Assembly: GCF_032583975.1 (NCBI RefSeq) | Contig: NZ_JAWHTF010000005.1 | DNA from: Gilvirhabdus luticola | GTDB lineage: Bacteria; Bacteroidota; Bacteroidia; Flavobacteriales; Flavobacteriaceae | Length of the DNA stretch: 64,000 nt | Reading direction: 5' to 3' (one strand) | In this document: piece after piece, positions 1 through 7,453 of the stretch | How positions within the stretch are numbered: position 1 is the stretch's first letter | Layout of the letters: each line of letters starts with the position of its first letter | Made by a program: the position numbers and the translations under genes | Notes under the pieces: model-generated | What the model saw: only the letters and a program-made list of their open reading frames with translations | What the model was told of the DNA's origin: nothing | Databases searched by the model: none

Positions 1-1
1 T

Positions 2-514
2 GTGTCTATGGATTATTTTAAGCAAAAGATTAAAAAAGGAGAAGTTGGAAGCTCGGCAATGCCTCATAAAGTTAATCCTATAGATTTTGAAAATTCTGAA
101 GGAAATTTAGGAATGGCAAATGCTATTTTTGAGCATTTATCAGCTAAACTACCTATTTCAAGATTACAACGAGATCTCACAGACAGTACAGTTTTGCGTA
201 ATATTGGTGTACCTTTTGGTCATACACTTATTGGCTTTTCATCTACCTTAAAAGGGCTCAACAAACTACTTTTAAATGAACGTAAATTTACAGAAGACCT
301 GGAAAATAATTGGGCAGTTGTAGCCGAGGCTATTCAAACTATATTGCGTCGTGAAGGATATAAAAATCCTTATGAAGCTTTAAAAGGTTTGACTCGTACT
401 AATGAAAAAATTACCCAACAATCTATTTCAGATTTTATTGATACTTTAGATGTTTCTGAAGAAATAAAGAGCGAATTAAAAATAATTACGCCGAGTAATT
501 ATACTGGAATTTAA
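2..514 (+). CDS. purB: Adenylosuccinate lyase, C-terminal part (5' end outside window)
   Basis: Adenylosuccinate lyase acts twice in purine synthesis: it splits SAICAR to AICAR plus fumarate, and adenylosuccinate to AMP plus fumarate. The fragment begins inside the gene and holds the last 170 or so residues. The fumarase/aspartase superfamily signature GSSAMPHKVNP is at about fragment residues 17-27; its flexible loop carries the catalytic serine in this family. The C-terminal helical domain is intact and ends in a normal stop. Full-length family members are about 450 residues, so more than half lies upstream. A small membrane protein follows after 4 bases. A second purine gene, purL, lies about 48 kb away. 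Confidence 0.95.
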   Translation: MSMDYFKQKIKKGEVGSSAMPHKVNPIDFENSEGNLGMANAIFEHLSAKLPISRLQRDLTDSTVLRNIGVPFGHTLIGFSSTLKGLNKLLLNERKFTEDLENNWAVVAEAIQTILRREGYKNPYEALKGLTRTNEKITQQSISDFIDTLDVSEEIKSELKIITPSNYTGI

Positions 515-518
515 TTTT

Positions 519-710
519 ATGTTAAGCAACAAACAATCATTATTACTGTGTGTCTTTGTATCTCTAGGGTTTTGCGTTGCTGGAATTTTAGGGATTCTTG
601 ACAATTTTATGATTGCTTCTATTTTGATTTTAGCCTTCATTGCTATAATTGTAAATATTGTCCTCCGAAAGAGAGAACATCTCTTGGATAGTGATAAAGA
701 TTCTGAATAA
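519..710 (+). CDS. Small two-helix membrane protein
   Basis: This 63-residue protein starts 4 bases after the purB stop and is followed directly by a strong terminator, so it is probably the last gene of the purB transcript. Two hydrophobic stretches, about residues 7-27 and 30-50, fit a transmembrane hairpin. The short tail is rich in charged residues (RKREH, DSDKDSE). I recognise no family and can assign no function. It is likely real because it fits exactly between purB and the terminator and has typical membrane-protein composition. Confidence 0.65.
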   Translation: MLSNKQSLLLCVFVSLGFCVAGILGILDNFMIASILILAFIAIIVNIVLRKREHLLDSDKDSE

Positions 711-738
711 AAAAGGCTTGCAAATGCAAGCCTTTTTT
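709..738. terminator. Bidirectional intrinsic terminator
   Basis: A perfect 14-base inverted repeat with a 2-base centre (arms 709-722 and 725-738) is flanked by A- and T-tracts. It sits between the convergent purB-side transcript and the DUF4252 operon, so it can serve both strands. Confidence 0.85.
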
Positions 739-755
739 ATATAGCTAAAAACTAT

Positions 756-1304
756 CTATTTAAAAAAATTCATGAATTCGCCAATACTGTTTTCGTCGGA
801 ATTTATATTCTGAATCTGATCTGAAAGCGACATGATTTTTGCAGGTTCCATATTATCTCCTAAAATTCTAATAATTGCAAACCCTTGATCATTCATGTTA
901 CCAAAGAGTATTAGCTCATCTATAGTAGTATCTGTTCCGATATATTTTACAACCACTTTACCATCTTTAGAGTTTCCTGCTCTAAAAAGCTCTTGGTATC
1001 TTTCATCTTTTAAAATGTTTTGAACTTTCTGTAATTCTGTTTTATATTCTTCCTGATTGTTTTCTGTTAAATGATATCCAAGCATATTAAGTTTATCCAT
1101 TGACTCATAGGCTTCTTTTTGAGTTTCTGTTAGAGTATTCTCATCCAATTTAACAAAACTAACTGGAAGATCTACAGAGATAAAATTAGGTGTCTCTTGA
1201 TTTGCTACAAAATAGCTTTGCAATGAAGCATTTTGGCCACAGCTAACAAATGCTGTGACCAAAATGATTAACATAACAGTTTTTATGATTGATGTTTTTT
1301 TCAT
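756..1304 (-). CDS. DUF4252 family lipoprotein
   Basis: A 182-residue lipoprotein: the signal peptide ends in the lipobox VSC with the acceptor cysteine at residue 22. The rest resembles DUF4252, a Bacteroidota family of unknown function found beside ECF sigma factors. It is the last gene of a minus-strand run of sigma factor, membrane anti-sigma candidate, DUF4252 and DUF4252, 23 bases after its paralogue. The two DUF4252 proteins differ in localisation signal: this one is lipid-anchored, the other has an ordinary signal peptide. A role in sensing or buffering envelope stress under the sigma factor is inference from the neighbours. Confidence 0.75.
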   Translation of the reverse strand: MKKTSIIKTVMLIILVTAFVSCGQNASLQSYFVANQETPNFISVDLPVSFVKLDENTLTETQKEAYESMDKLNMLGYHLTENNQEEYKTELQKVQNILKDERYQELFRAGNSKDGKVVVKYIGTDTTIDELILFGNMNDQGFAIIRILGDNMEPAKIMSLSDQIQNINSDENSIGEFMNFFK

Positions 1305-1327
1305 TTTTATTTGGTAAAAACTAAATA

Positions 1328-1894
1328 TTACTGTTTTCCTGCTTTTTCTAATTGCTTACCGCCTGGTACATTCATCTTATTGGTAAGTTTAGATACTTGT
1401 CTTAAGTCTATATCACCAGTTAAAGATAAAAGTACTGTTTCTATTTCACGCTTTTCTCCATTAATTGTAATATCCTGACCTTGTGTAAGTTCTTTTAAAC
1501 CATTGACAAACATTAAAAGTTCTTTGACATGATTTTCGTCTTTTCCATTTTTTACATAAAACTTAACCGTTTGGTCCCCATCTTTAATACGCATTAATTC
1601 TTCAAGGTTTGCTGTTTTTAAATATTTTTCTACATCAGCTTTCATCTGTCCAGACACCTTGGCATCTCCTGTAGTTAATACTTTAAGATTATTCAATTTT
1701 TTTACCATGCTCATAAACTCATCAGCTTCAGGATCGTCTGTTTGTACATCTATTTGAGCTAACATATTAAACATTTTTTGATTTACTACAACAGAAGTTA
1801 CGTTGTCTAAATCTTCATATTTGTCAAATAAACTTTGACCGAAGGTAACTACTGGAGCTAAAGCAATTGCTATTATTAATACTACTTTTTTCAT
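1328..1894 (-). CDS. DUF4252 family periplasmic protein
   Basis: A 188-residue protein with a signal peptide cleaved near residue 19 (TFG before QS) and no lipobox cysteine, so it is probably soluble in the periplasm. The body shows the DUF4252 pattern: an N-terminal VNQKMF segment, a central KVLTTGD strand and a C-terminal LTGDIDL segment. It lies 22 bases downstream of the anti-sigma candidate and 23 bases before a second DUF4252 gene. Biochemical function is unknown. Confidence 0.78.
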   Translation of the reverse strand: MKKVVLIIAIALAPVVTFGQSLFDKYEDLDNVTSVVVNQKMFNMLAQIDVQTDDPEADEFMSMVKKLNNLKVLTTGDAKVSGQMKADVEKYLKTANLEELMRIKDGDQTVKFYVKNGKDENHVKELLMFVNGLKELTQGQDITINGEKREIETVLLSLTGDIDLRQVSKLTNKMNVPGGKQLEKAGKQ

Positions 1895-1916
1895 GATTTC
1901 TTAATTTAAATTTGTT

Positions 1917-2411
1917 CTAATTATTTGTGTTAAAAATTTTGTTTGTTGTGCTTGAAAATTCTTCCAAATAGGACATATTTTCAGTTCCTTTATTAAAGTT
2001 CGAAGACATTAAGTTTAGAGCTAACATGTTTTCGGTTCCTTTTGATAACTGTGATGAAACTAAACCTAAAGCTTCTACAGTTTGATTATAAGCCATTAAT
2101 TCATTTGGGCTTAAATCTTCAATCGTTTTTGGCGTATTACTCATTTGAAAGTAAATACCAAACATAAGAACTGCTACTGCTGCTACAGAAATCCATTTGT
2201 AAATTGGGTTACTTTTAGTTGTTAATGGAACGTCTTTAGTAAACTGTTCTTCCTGATTTACTAAAAAATATTCAAACATTGGTTTGTACATTTCCAAATG
2301 CGGTGGCACAGTTTCTTGAGAAAAATAGTGTCTTAACTGTTGCTCTTCTTTTAGCGATGTCTCACCGTTCTCGTACTTTTCTAGTAATTTTTCTATATTA
2401 TTTAATACCAT
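1917..2411 (-). CDS. Single-pass membrane protein, candidate anti-sigma factor
   Basis: This 164-residue protein overlaps the upstream ECF sigma gene by 14 bases, a typical sigma/anti-sigma coupling. Residues 1-70 form a charged cytoplasmic part starting with a helix (IEKLLEKYENGETSLKEE) of the kind seen in Bacteroidota anti-sigma proteins. One transmembrane segment lies at about 73-90, followed by a periplasmic tail. The tail contains the hexapeptide KGTENM twice, a small internal duplication. I see no HxxxCxxC zinc motif, so it is not a zinc-binding anti-sigma protein. The anti-sigma role rests on operon position and topology. Confidence 0.7.
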   Translation of the reverse strand: MVLNNIEKLLEKYENGETSLKEEQQLRHYFSQETVPPHLEMYKPMFEYFLVNQEEQFTKDVPLTTKSNPIYKWISVAAVAVLMFGIYFQMSNTPKTIEDLSPNELMAYNQTVEALGLVSSQLSKGTENMLALNLMSSNFNKGTENMSYLEEFSSTTNKIFNTNN

Positions 2412-2907
2412 AACTATGTGTATTAGTTAATTTTTCTCTTATTGTTTTTCTTGCCCTTGAAAGCGTTACTCTTACAGCTGTATTATTCATATCCAACATT
2501 TTTGCAATCTCATCAAAATCATACTGCTCAATATCTCTTAATTGAATGACCATTTTTTGCTGCTCTGGTAAATCTTCAATAATTCGTTCAACCCAACTTA
2601 AACTATCGTTCAATTCAACTTGCTTTTGCAGAGACACATTATTGTCCTGATAGTTACTATGCACAATTTTTAAATTTTGTGCTTGTTTAGATTTCAATTT
2701 GTCAAGACAAAAGTTCTTGGTCATTGTCATAGAAAACGCTTCCACATTCTTATAGGTTTCAAACTTCGACTTATTGTTCCAAAGTTTTACTAAAACCTCT
2801 TGCGTTGCATCTTCCGCTTCTTCTGTAGATACTAACAATCGTTTTGCTAAACGAAATATCTTATCTTTAAAAGGCATGACAATATTTAAAAATTCTGTCT
2901 GCGTCAT
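2398..2907 (-). CDS. ECF-type RNA polymerase sigma factor
   Basis: A 169-residue ECF sigma factor. Region 2 is at about residues 10-75, with the conserved acidic stretch EEAEDATQEVLVKLW. Region 4 is at about 110-160, with the helix-turn-helix DFDEIAKMLDMNNTAVRVTLSRARKTI split over its two helices. There is no region 3, as expected for the group. It heads a four-gene minus-strand operon with a membrane anti-sigma candidate (14-base overlap) and two DUF4252 envelope proteins. Autoregulation is likely for such operons, but I found no clear promoter motif in the 144 bases upstream. Confidence 0.92.
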   Translation of the reverse strand: MTQTEFLNIVMPFKDKIFRLAKRLLVSTEEAEDATQEVLVKLWNNKSKFETYKNVEAFSMTMTKNFCLDKLKSKQAQNLKIVHSNYQDNNVSLQKQVELNDSLSWVERIIEDLPEQQKMVIQLRDIEQYDFDEIAKMLDMNNTAVRVTLSRARKTIREKLTNTHSYGIK

Positions 2908-3051
2908 TTTTTGGTTTGGTTGTTAAGTAGCTTTTAATGCTATTTGATATTACGACGAATGATAAACTATTTTGTTACAAAAAATTTTTATTACAAAATA
3001 ATGTAAGTAATTTTAACGTTAAAGAGACTAAAATTGCACAAATAAATTCCT

Positions 3052-4527
3052 ATGAAAAATTCTATACGCTTTATATTACTTATTTTAATATCTGCTTTAT
3101 CTGTGAGTTGTTTTGAGGATAGAGACGATAATGGCATTTTTGCAAGTGAGATCAATGATTTTGTTTGGAAAGGCATGAATGTCTGGTATCTGTACAAAGA
3201 TAACGTACCGGATTTGGCTAATAATCGTTTTTCGAGCGACGAAGAGTATGCCAATTATTTGAACTTATTTTCTACTCCAGAAGACTTATTTGAAAGCTTA
3301 ATATATAATCGTGAAACTATAGATGAATTTAGCTGGATAACTGATGATTACATTGCGAACGAGCAGTTTCTAAATGGCGAAGGCCTTAATAATGGTATGG
3401 CTTATGGTCTTTTTAGATTTTCGTCAGAAGCTACAGACCTCTATGGTTATGTACGCTATGTAATTCCTGGTCTTGATGCAGACGACAAAGGTTTAAAGAG
3501 AGGCGATCTTTTTTATGGTGTTGATGGTACCCAGTTAACTATCAACAATGCTCGTTCGCTTTTAAGCGGAGCAAATTACTCAATAAATTTAGGAACTTAT
3601 AATGATAACGGAACGCCAACAGATTACACAGATGACTCCATGATACAAACAGCCGAAAGTGTTTCATTAATTGGCATTGAACATATTGAAAATCCTATTC
3701 ATATTAATAGAGTTATTAATGTTAACGGAAACAATGTTGGTTATTTAATGTTTAATGCTTTTAATGGAAGTTCAACAGAGTTGAATAACGTTTTTGGAAC
3801 ATTTAAAAGTGCTGGAATTACTGACTTAATACTTGATTTAAGATATAATCCAGGAGGTTTTACAAGTAAAGCAATTTTAATGGCAAGCCTCATTACTGGA
3901 CAATTTACAGGAGATGTAATGAATACTGATCAATATAATAGTGAAATACAAGCAGCCATTGAAAATGATGACCCAGAATTTTTGAACGATAGGTTTATAA
4001 GTAGTGAAAATGACATGGCTCTTAATAGTTTAAACCTCAATAAAGTATATGTTCTAACTACAGGAAGTAGTGCTTCTGCCAGTGAGTTTGTAATTAATTC
4101 TTTAAACCCATTTATAAACGTGGTTCAGATTGGTACAAACACAAGAGGAAAATACCAAGGATCCTTTACACTTTATGATTCTCCAGATTTCACAAGAGAT
4201 AATGTAAACCCAAATCATACTTATGCATTACAACCCTTGACTTTTAAATATTCGAACATTCAAGGCAATACAGATTTTATTGATGGTCTGTCACCAGATA
4301 TAGAAAAACGTGAACGTTTCAATAATTTGGGTGTTTTAGGTGATGAAACCGAGCCTCTTTTAGCTGAAGCCATTGCAACTATTGCTGGTTCTGGAAGAGC
4401 AGTTAACCAAAAGGATAATGATTCTTTCTTATATGAATTTATAAATGAAAACGATTCTAAATTCAGAATGTTAAGTGAGAAAGATGTTCCTCCGGGAATG
4501 ATCAAAAGATTATTATTCAATGAATAA
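3052..4527 (+). CDS. S41 family C-terminal-processing-type protease, lipoprotein
   Basis: A 491-residue lipoprotein with lipobox cysteine at residue 20 (SVSC), so it is anchored in the envelope facing the periplasm or surface. A PDZ-like segment lies at about residues 135-190 and the S41 peptidase domain at about 220-420. The motif GSSASASEF places the nucleophile at Ser342, and TRGK gives the general-base lysine at Lys367. The 25-residue spacing equals that of Ser430/Lys455 in E. coli Prc, so it looks catalytically intact. It is monocistronic, divergent from the ECF operon and followed by a terminator. Substrates are unknown. Confidence 0.88.
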   Translation: MKNSIRFILLILISALSVSCFEDRDDNGIFASEINDFVWKGMNVWYLYKDNVPDLANNRFSSDEEYANYLNLFSTPEDLFESLIYNRETIDEFSWITDDYIANEQFLNGEGLNNGMAYGLFRFSSEATDLYGYVRYVIPGLDADDKGLKRGDLFYGVDGTQLTINNARSLLSGANYSINLGTYNDNGTPTDYTDDSMIQTAESVSLIGIEHIENPIHINRVINVNGNNVGYLMFNAFNGSSTELNNVFGTFKSAGITDLILDLRYNPGGFTSKAILMASLITGQFTGDVMNTDQYNSEIQAAIENDDPEFLNDRFISSENDMALNSLNLNKVYVLTTGSSASASEFVINSLNPFINVVQIGTNTRGKYQGSFTLYDSPDFTRDNVNPNHTYALQPLTFKYSNIQGNTDFIDGLSPDIEKRERFNNLGVLGDETEPLLAEAIATIAGSGRAVNQKDNDSFLYEFINENDSKFRMLSEKDVPPGMIKRLLFNE

Positions 4528-4528
4528 A

Positions 4529-4556
4529 AAAAGCCGCTAAAAAAGCGGCTTTATTT
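4529..4556. terminator. Intrinsic terminator between convergent genes
   Basis: Nine-base stem AAAGCCGCT/AGCGGCTTT (4530-4538 with 4544-4552), a 5-base A loop and flanking A/T runs. It lies between the S41 protease gene and the convergent TonB-dependent receptor gene. Confidence 0.8.
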
Positions 4557-6484
4557 TATAGGTTCAAATTAAACCCTAAACTGAAATTCCTTCCTTCGGT
4601 TGTAAATCCATAAAGCTCTTGATAATCTTCATTAAAAATATTGGTGATGTTTGCAAATACCTTCATTTTATTTTTAATGATGTTATGACTCACATAAAAA
4701 TCCAATAGGCTATAACTTTTTAATGTAACTTCATCATTCATAAATGTTGAACTATTAAAAACAGAATCTTTCCGATCGTCATTAAACTGGTAAGACATAC
4801 TTAAAAAAGTAGCGTCACAAACTTGATAATCTATTTGTGCATTGACCTTCAACTCTGGAATTCTCAAATTTAAATCCTTGTCAACTTTGGTAAAAGTAGC
4901 ATTAGCATTCAAACCAATCTTTTCTGAAAGTTTGTAATTCGCTACAAACTCAATACCACTTGCTGTAAATTCTTTATCTACATTGGTATACTGAAAAACA
5001 AAACCTCCTAAATCTACAAAATCAATAAAGTTCTTCTCATTTCGGTTAAAATAGACCAAACTAAAATTCCCTTTGTCTGAAATACCAATTTCAGCTCCTA
5101 TTTCTAAAGTAGTATTTTCCTCTGGCTGCAAATCTGCATTGCCATAAGTAGGTTCAAACAATTGGTACAACGAAGGTGTAATATAAGCAGTACTATAACT
5201 TGCTAATCCTTTTATAGAGCCAAAACCAACTTCTTTTCTGTACGATGGATTTACACTATAAACCAAGTGACTACCATACTCACTATGATTATTTAATCGT
5301 GTTCCAGCATTTACATTAAAACCAGATTCTGAAATATAAACGGCATTGATATAAGGATCAACAATTGAAAATTCTGCAACATCTGGATTTATACTTTGCT
5401 CTAAATCTGTACTACCAAATGGTATTGTAAAACTTTCCATTGAGCTTTGCTGAATGTTAACACCAAGAACTGTATAAAATTTATCATTAAAATTATTTCT
5501 GTTGAAAATATCACCTATAAAGCTTTCAGCAAAAAACTGCGTTGGAAAACTAGATTGAACATAACGTTCAATATTATTATAGGCGGCATTTAGAGTAATG
5601 TTTCCTTTGTTATATTTATATTCTGAAGACAAACCAAGTCTATACTGATTTGATATAGAAAGATCATCTGAATCTATCATAGAAAAAGCATTATCAAAAT
5701 CGGCCTTAAACTTTTCAAAATTTCCATAAGTTGTTAATTTAAATGTATTTGAAGCTTTAAAGCCAAGTTTAAAATTTCCATAAATAGCATTATAAACATC
5801 TTTTTCAGTACCATCTGAAATTACAGAAAGGCCATCAGTATATTGATTACCAAAACTCGCCAAATAATTAAACGTATTCAATGAACCATTAACTGAAACA
5901 TTATTTCTAAAATCGTTAATTGAAAAACCATCATCATCTTGAGATGCATTTGTCCCGAAAGTACTTCTAAAATTAGCAGAAATTTTATCTTTTGATGCTT
6001 CTTTTAGTTTAATATTTATAACAGCTGTTGCAGCTCCAGAACCATATAACGTACTTGAAGCTCCTTTTTGAATTTCAATGCTTTCAACCTGATCTGGGTT
6101 AATCAACCTTAAATCGTAGTCGTTGGCTATTTGAGAAGGGTCTGTTAATGCCACTCCATCAATAAGTATTAATAACTGACGATTTCTACCTCCTCGTACA
6201 TAGTAATTCAAGTTTTGCGATGCACTACTTTTTGTTCCATTAATTTCAACTCCTGCAGTGGTGTTGATTATTTCCGAAATGGTTTTTCCTTGAAGGTTTT
6301 GTAATTCTTTTTGGGTAATCTTGGTAATCACCTTACCAGAATTTTCACGTTTTAAGTTGAATTTAGAATCAGTAATAACTACTTCTTCCAATTCTTGTAC
6401 TTTGGTTGAATCTGCATGTTGCTGCGTAAATCCACAAATTGATATGCTAAAAAGCATTCCAAAAATTGTTGCCTTATTTTTCAT
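4556..6484 (-). CDS. btuB: TonB-dependent outer-membrane receptor, BtuB-like (cobalamin uptake)
   Basis: A 642-residue outer-membrane receptor. It has a signal peptide (about 1-20), a TonB-box-like segment ELEEVVITD (about 32-40), a plug domain (about 50-160, with NYYVRGGRNRQLLILIDGV) and a beta barrel to the C-terminus. The length matches BtuB-class vitamin receptors (about 600-650) rather than the roughly 1000-residue SusC group, and there is no SusD partner. Its leader carries a cobalamin riboswitch, so the substrate is very probably vitamin B12 or another corrinoid, taken up with TonB energy. The symbol is by function; orthology was not tested. Confidence 0.87.
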   Translation of the reverse strand: MKNKATIFGMLFSISICGFTQQHADSTKVQELEEVVITDSKFNLKRENSGKVITKITQKELQNLQGKTISEIINTTAGVEINGTKSSASQNLNYYVRGGRNRQLLILIDGVALTDPSQIANDYDLRLINPDQVESIEIQKGASSTLYGSGAATAVINIKLKEASKDKISANFRSTFGTNASQDDDGFSINDFRNNVSVNGSLNTFNYLASFGNQYTDGLSVISDGTEKDVYNAIYGNFKLGFKASNTFKLTTYGNFEKFKADFDNAFSMIDSDDLSISNQYRLGLSSEYKYNKGNITLNAAYNNIERYVQSSFPTQFFAESFIGDIFNRNNFNDKFYTVLGVNIQQSSMESFTIPFGSTDLEQSINPDVAEFSIVDPYINAVYISESGFNVNAGTRLNNHSEYGSHLVYSVNPSYRKEVGFGSIKGLASYSTAYITPSLYQLFEPTYGNADLQPEENTTLEIGAEIGISDKGNFSLVYFNRNEKNFIDFVDLGGFVFQYTNVDKEFTASGIEFVANYKLSEKIGLNANATFTKVDKDLNLRIPELKVNAQIDYQVCDATFLSMSYQFNDDRKDSVFNSSTFMNDEVTLKSYSLLDFYVSHNIIKNKMKVFANITNIFNEDYQELYGFTTEGRNFSLGFNLNL

Positions 6485-6558
6485 TTAAATAAAAATTGCT
6501 CGAGAATCGCATGGATCATCATACGTAAACTTTTATCCCGAAAGTTTGACTTATAACT

Positions 6559-6724
6559 TTTGAATTTGGCAGGTCTCCTGACTTGCGTCTTCATGTTGGT
6601 CTTCCCAGAAATAAAATTTCCAGTGACTTGAAGTTTAACATGAAGCTTGATAGCTTACAGTTGCGGGAACAGTTCTGGCCTTGAAATTAATTTTCGCACC
6701 AGATTCCCTTTTAATTGATTCAAA
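6559..6724 (-). promoter_or_regulatory. Cobalamin riboswitch
   Basis: Read on the minus strand, the leader of the TonB-dependent receptor carries the hallmarks of the B12 aptamer: a GGGAATCTGGTGCGAAA segment (about 6692-6708), the core CCCGCAACTGT (about 6657-6667) and the B12 box AGTCAGGAGACCTGCC (6568-6583). A 7-base P1 stem can form between 6718-6724 and 6559-6565. About 75 bases separate it from the start codon. Such elements switch off expression of uptake genes when adenosylcobalamin is bound. I could not tell whether it acts on transcription or translation. It fills most of the 347-base gap between the two divergent genes. Confidence 0.96.
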
Positions 6725-6753
6725 TTAAACCTGAATCAAACCAATATTCTTTG

Positions 6754-6761
6754 CAAATGTA
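6754..6761 (-). promoter_or_regulatory. Candidate -7 box upstream of the cobalamin riboswitch
   Basis: TACATTTG on the minus strand matches the Bacteroidota -7 consensus TAnnTTTG and lies about 30 bases before the riboswitch P1 stem. No clear -33 TTG is present at the usual spacing. Confidence 0.45.
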
Positions 6762-6801
6762 AATATCTATTTTTATTTTTTAATGTTAAAACTATATATA
6801 T

Positions 6802-6809
6802 TACTTTTG
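6802..6809 (+). promoter_or_regulatory. Candidate -7 box for the DUF6580-like gene
   Basis: TACTTTTG matches TAnnTTTG and sits 22 bases before the preferred ATG at 6832. No convincing -33 element was seen. Confidence 0.4.
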
Positions 6810-6831
6810 GGGTAAGAAAAAATTGAATATT

Positions 6832-7326
6832 ATGAGTTCTTTATTAAATAAAAAACAATTAGTAATTATTTTGTTTATTGTTATTGCTGTACTTTTTAGG
6901 TTAATTCCTCATTTGCCAAATGTGACCCCAATTACAGCAATTGCCTTGTTTTCGGGTGTTTATCTTACCAATAAAAAATTTGCATTTGCAATTCCGCTTT
7001 TTGCGATGTTTTTATCAGATTTGTTTTTAGGCTTTTCTAATATTACTTTATTTGTTTATGCTGCTTTTATACTAGTTGCATATATTGGTATATCTTCAAA
7101 AAAGATCTCTATCAAATCTATATTAATTAGTAGTATAAGTTTCTTTCTAATCACAAATTTTGGTGTTTGGTTATTGCATTACCCTAAAAACTTTGCAGGA
7201 TTAATTGAATGTTATACTCTAGCTATTCCTTTTTTCAGAAATTCAATTATTGGAGATTTCTTTTTTGCAGGAGTGATGTATTACAGTTTTGAATTTGTGT
7301 CAAACAGATATTTAAAAACAGTTTAA
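6832..7326 (+). CDS. DUF6580-like integral membrane protein, possible ECF-type S component
   Basis: A 164-residue, very hydrophobic protein with about five membrane segments. The ATG at 6832 is preferred over a TTG at 6823. The N-terminal run RLIPHLPNVTPITAIALFSG is typical of the DUF6580 family, whose members resemble substrate-binding S components of energy-coupling-factor transporters. It is divergent from a cobalamin-riboswitch-controlled receptor and shares its intergenic region, which suggests a role in corrinoid or related transport across the inner membrane. That role is inference; the family has no firmly established substrate that I know of. The riboswitch lies on the other strand and does not control this gene. 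Confidence 0.65.
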   Translation: MSSLLNKKQLVIILFIVIAVLFRLIPHLPNVTPITAIALFSGVYLTNKKFAFAIPLFAMFLSDLFLGFSNITLFVYAAFILVAYIGISSKKISIKSILISSISFFLITNFGVWLLHYPKNFAGLIECYTLAIPFFRNSIIGDFFFAGVMYYSFEFVSNRYLKTV

Positions 7327-7453
7327 AATTTTCATTTCACATTTAGTTTATAATCTGCAAATAATTCATACCTTGTTTGTTCAAAACTAGACTTTAAGGG
7401 ATTTGTTTAAGCAGTAAAAGCATGTCAAAAAATGTCTTTTAAAAATGCTTATT

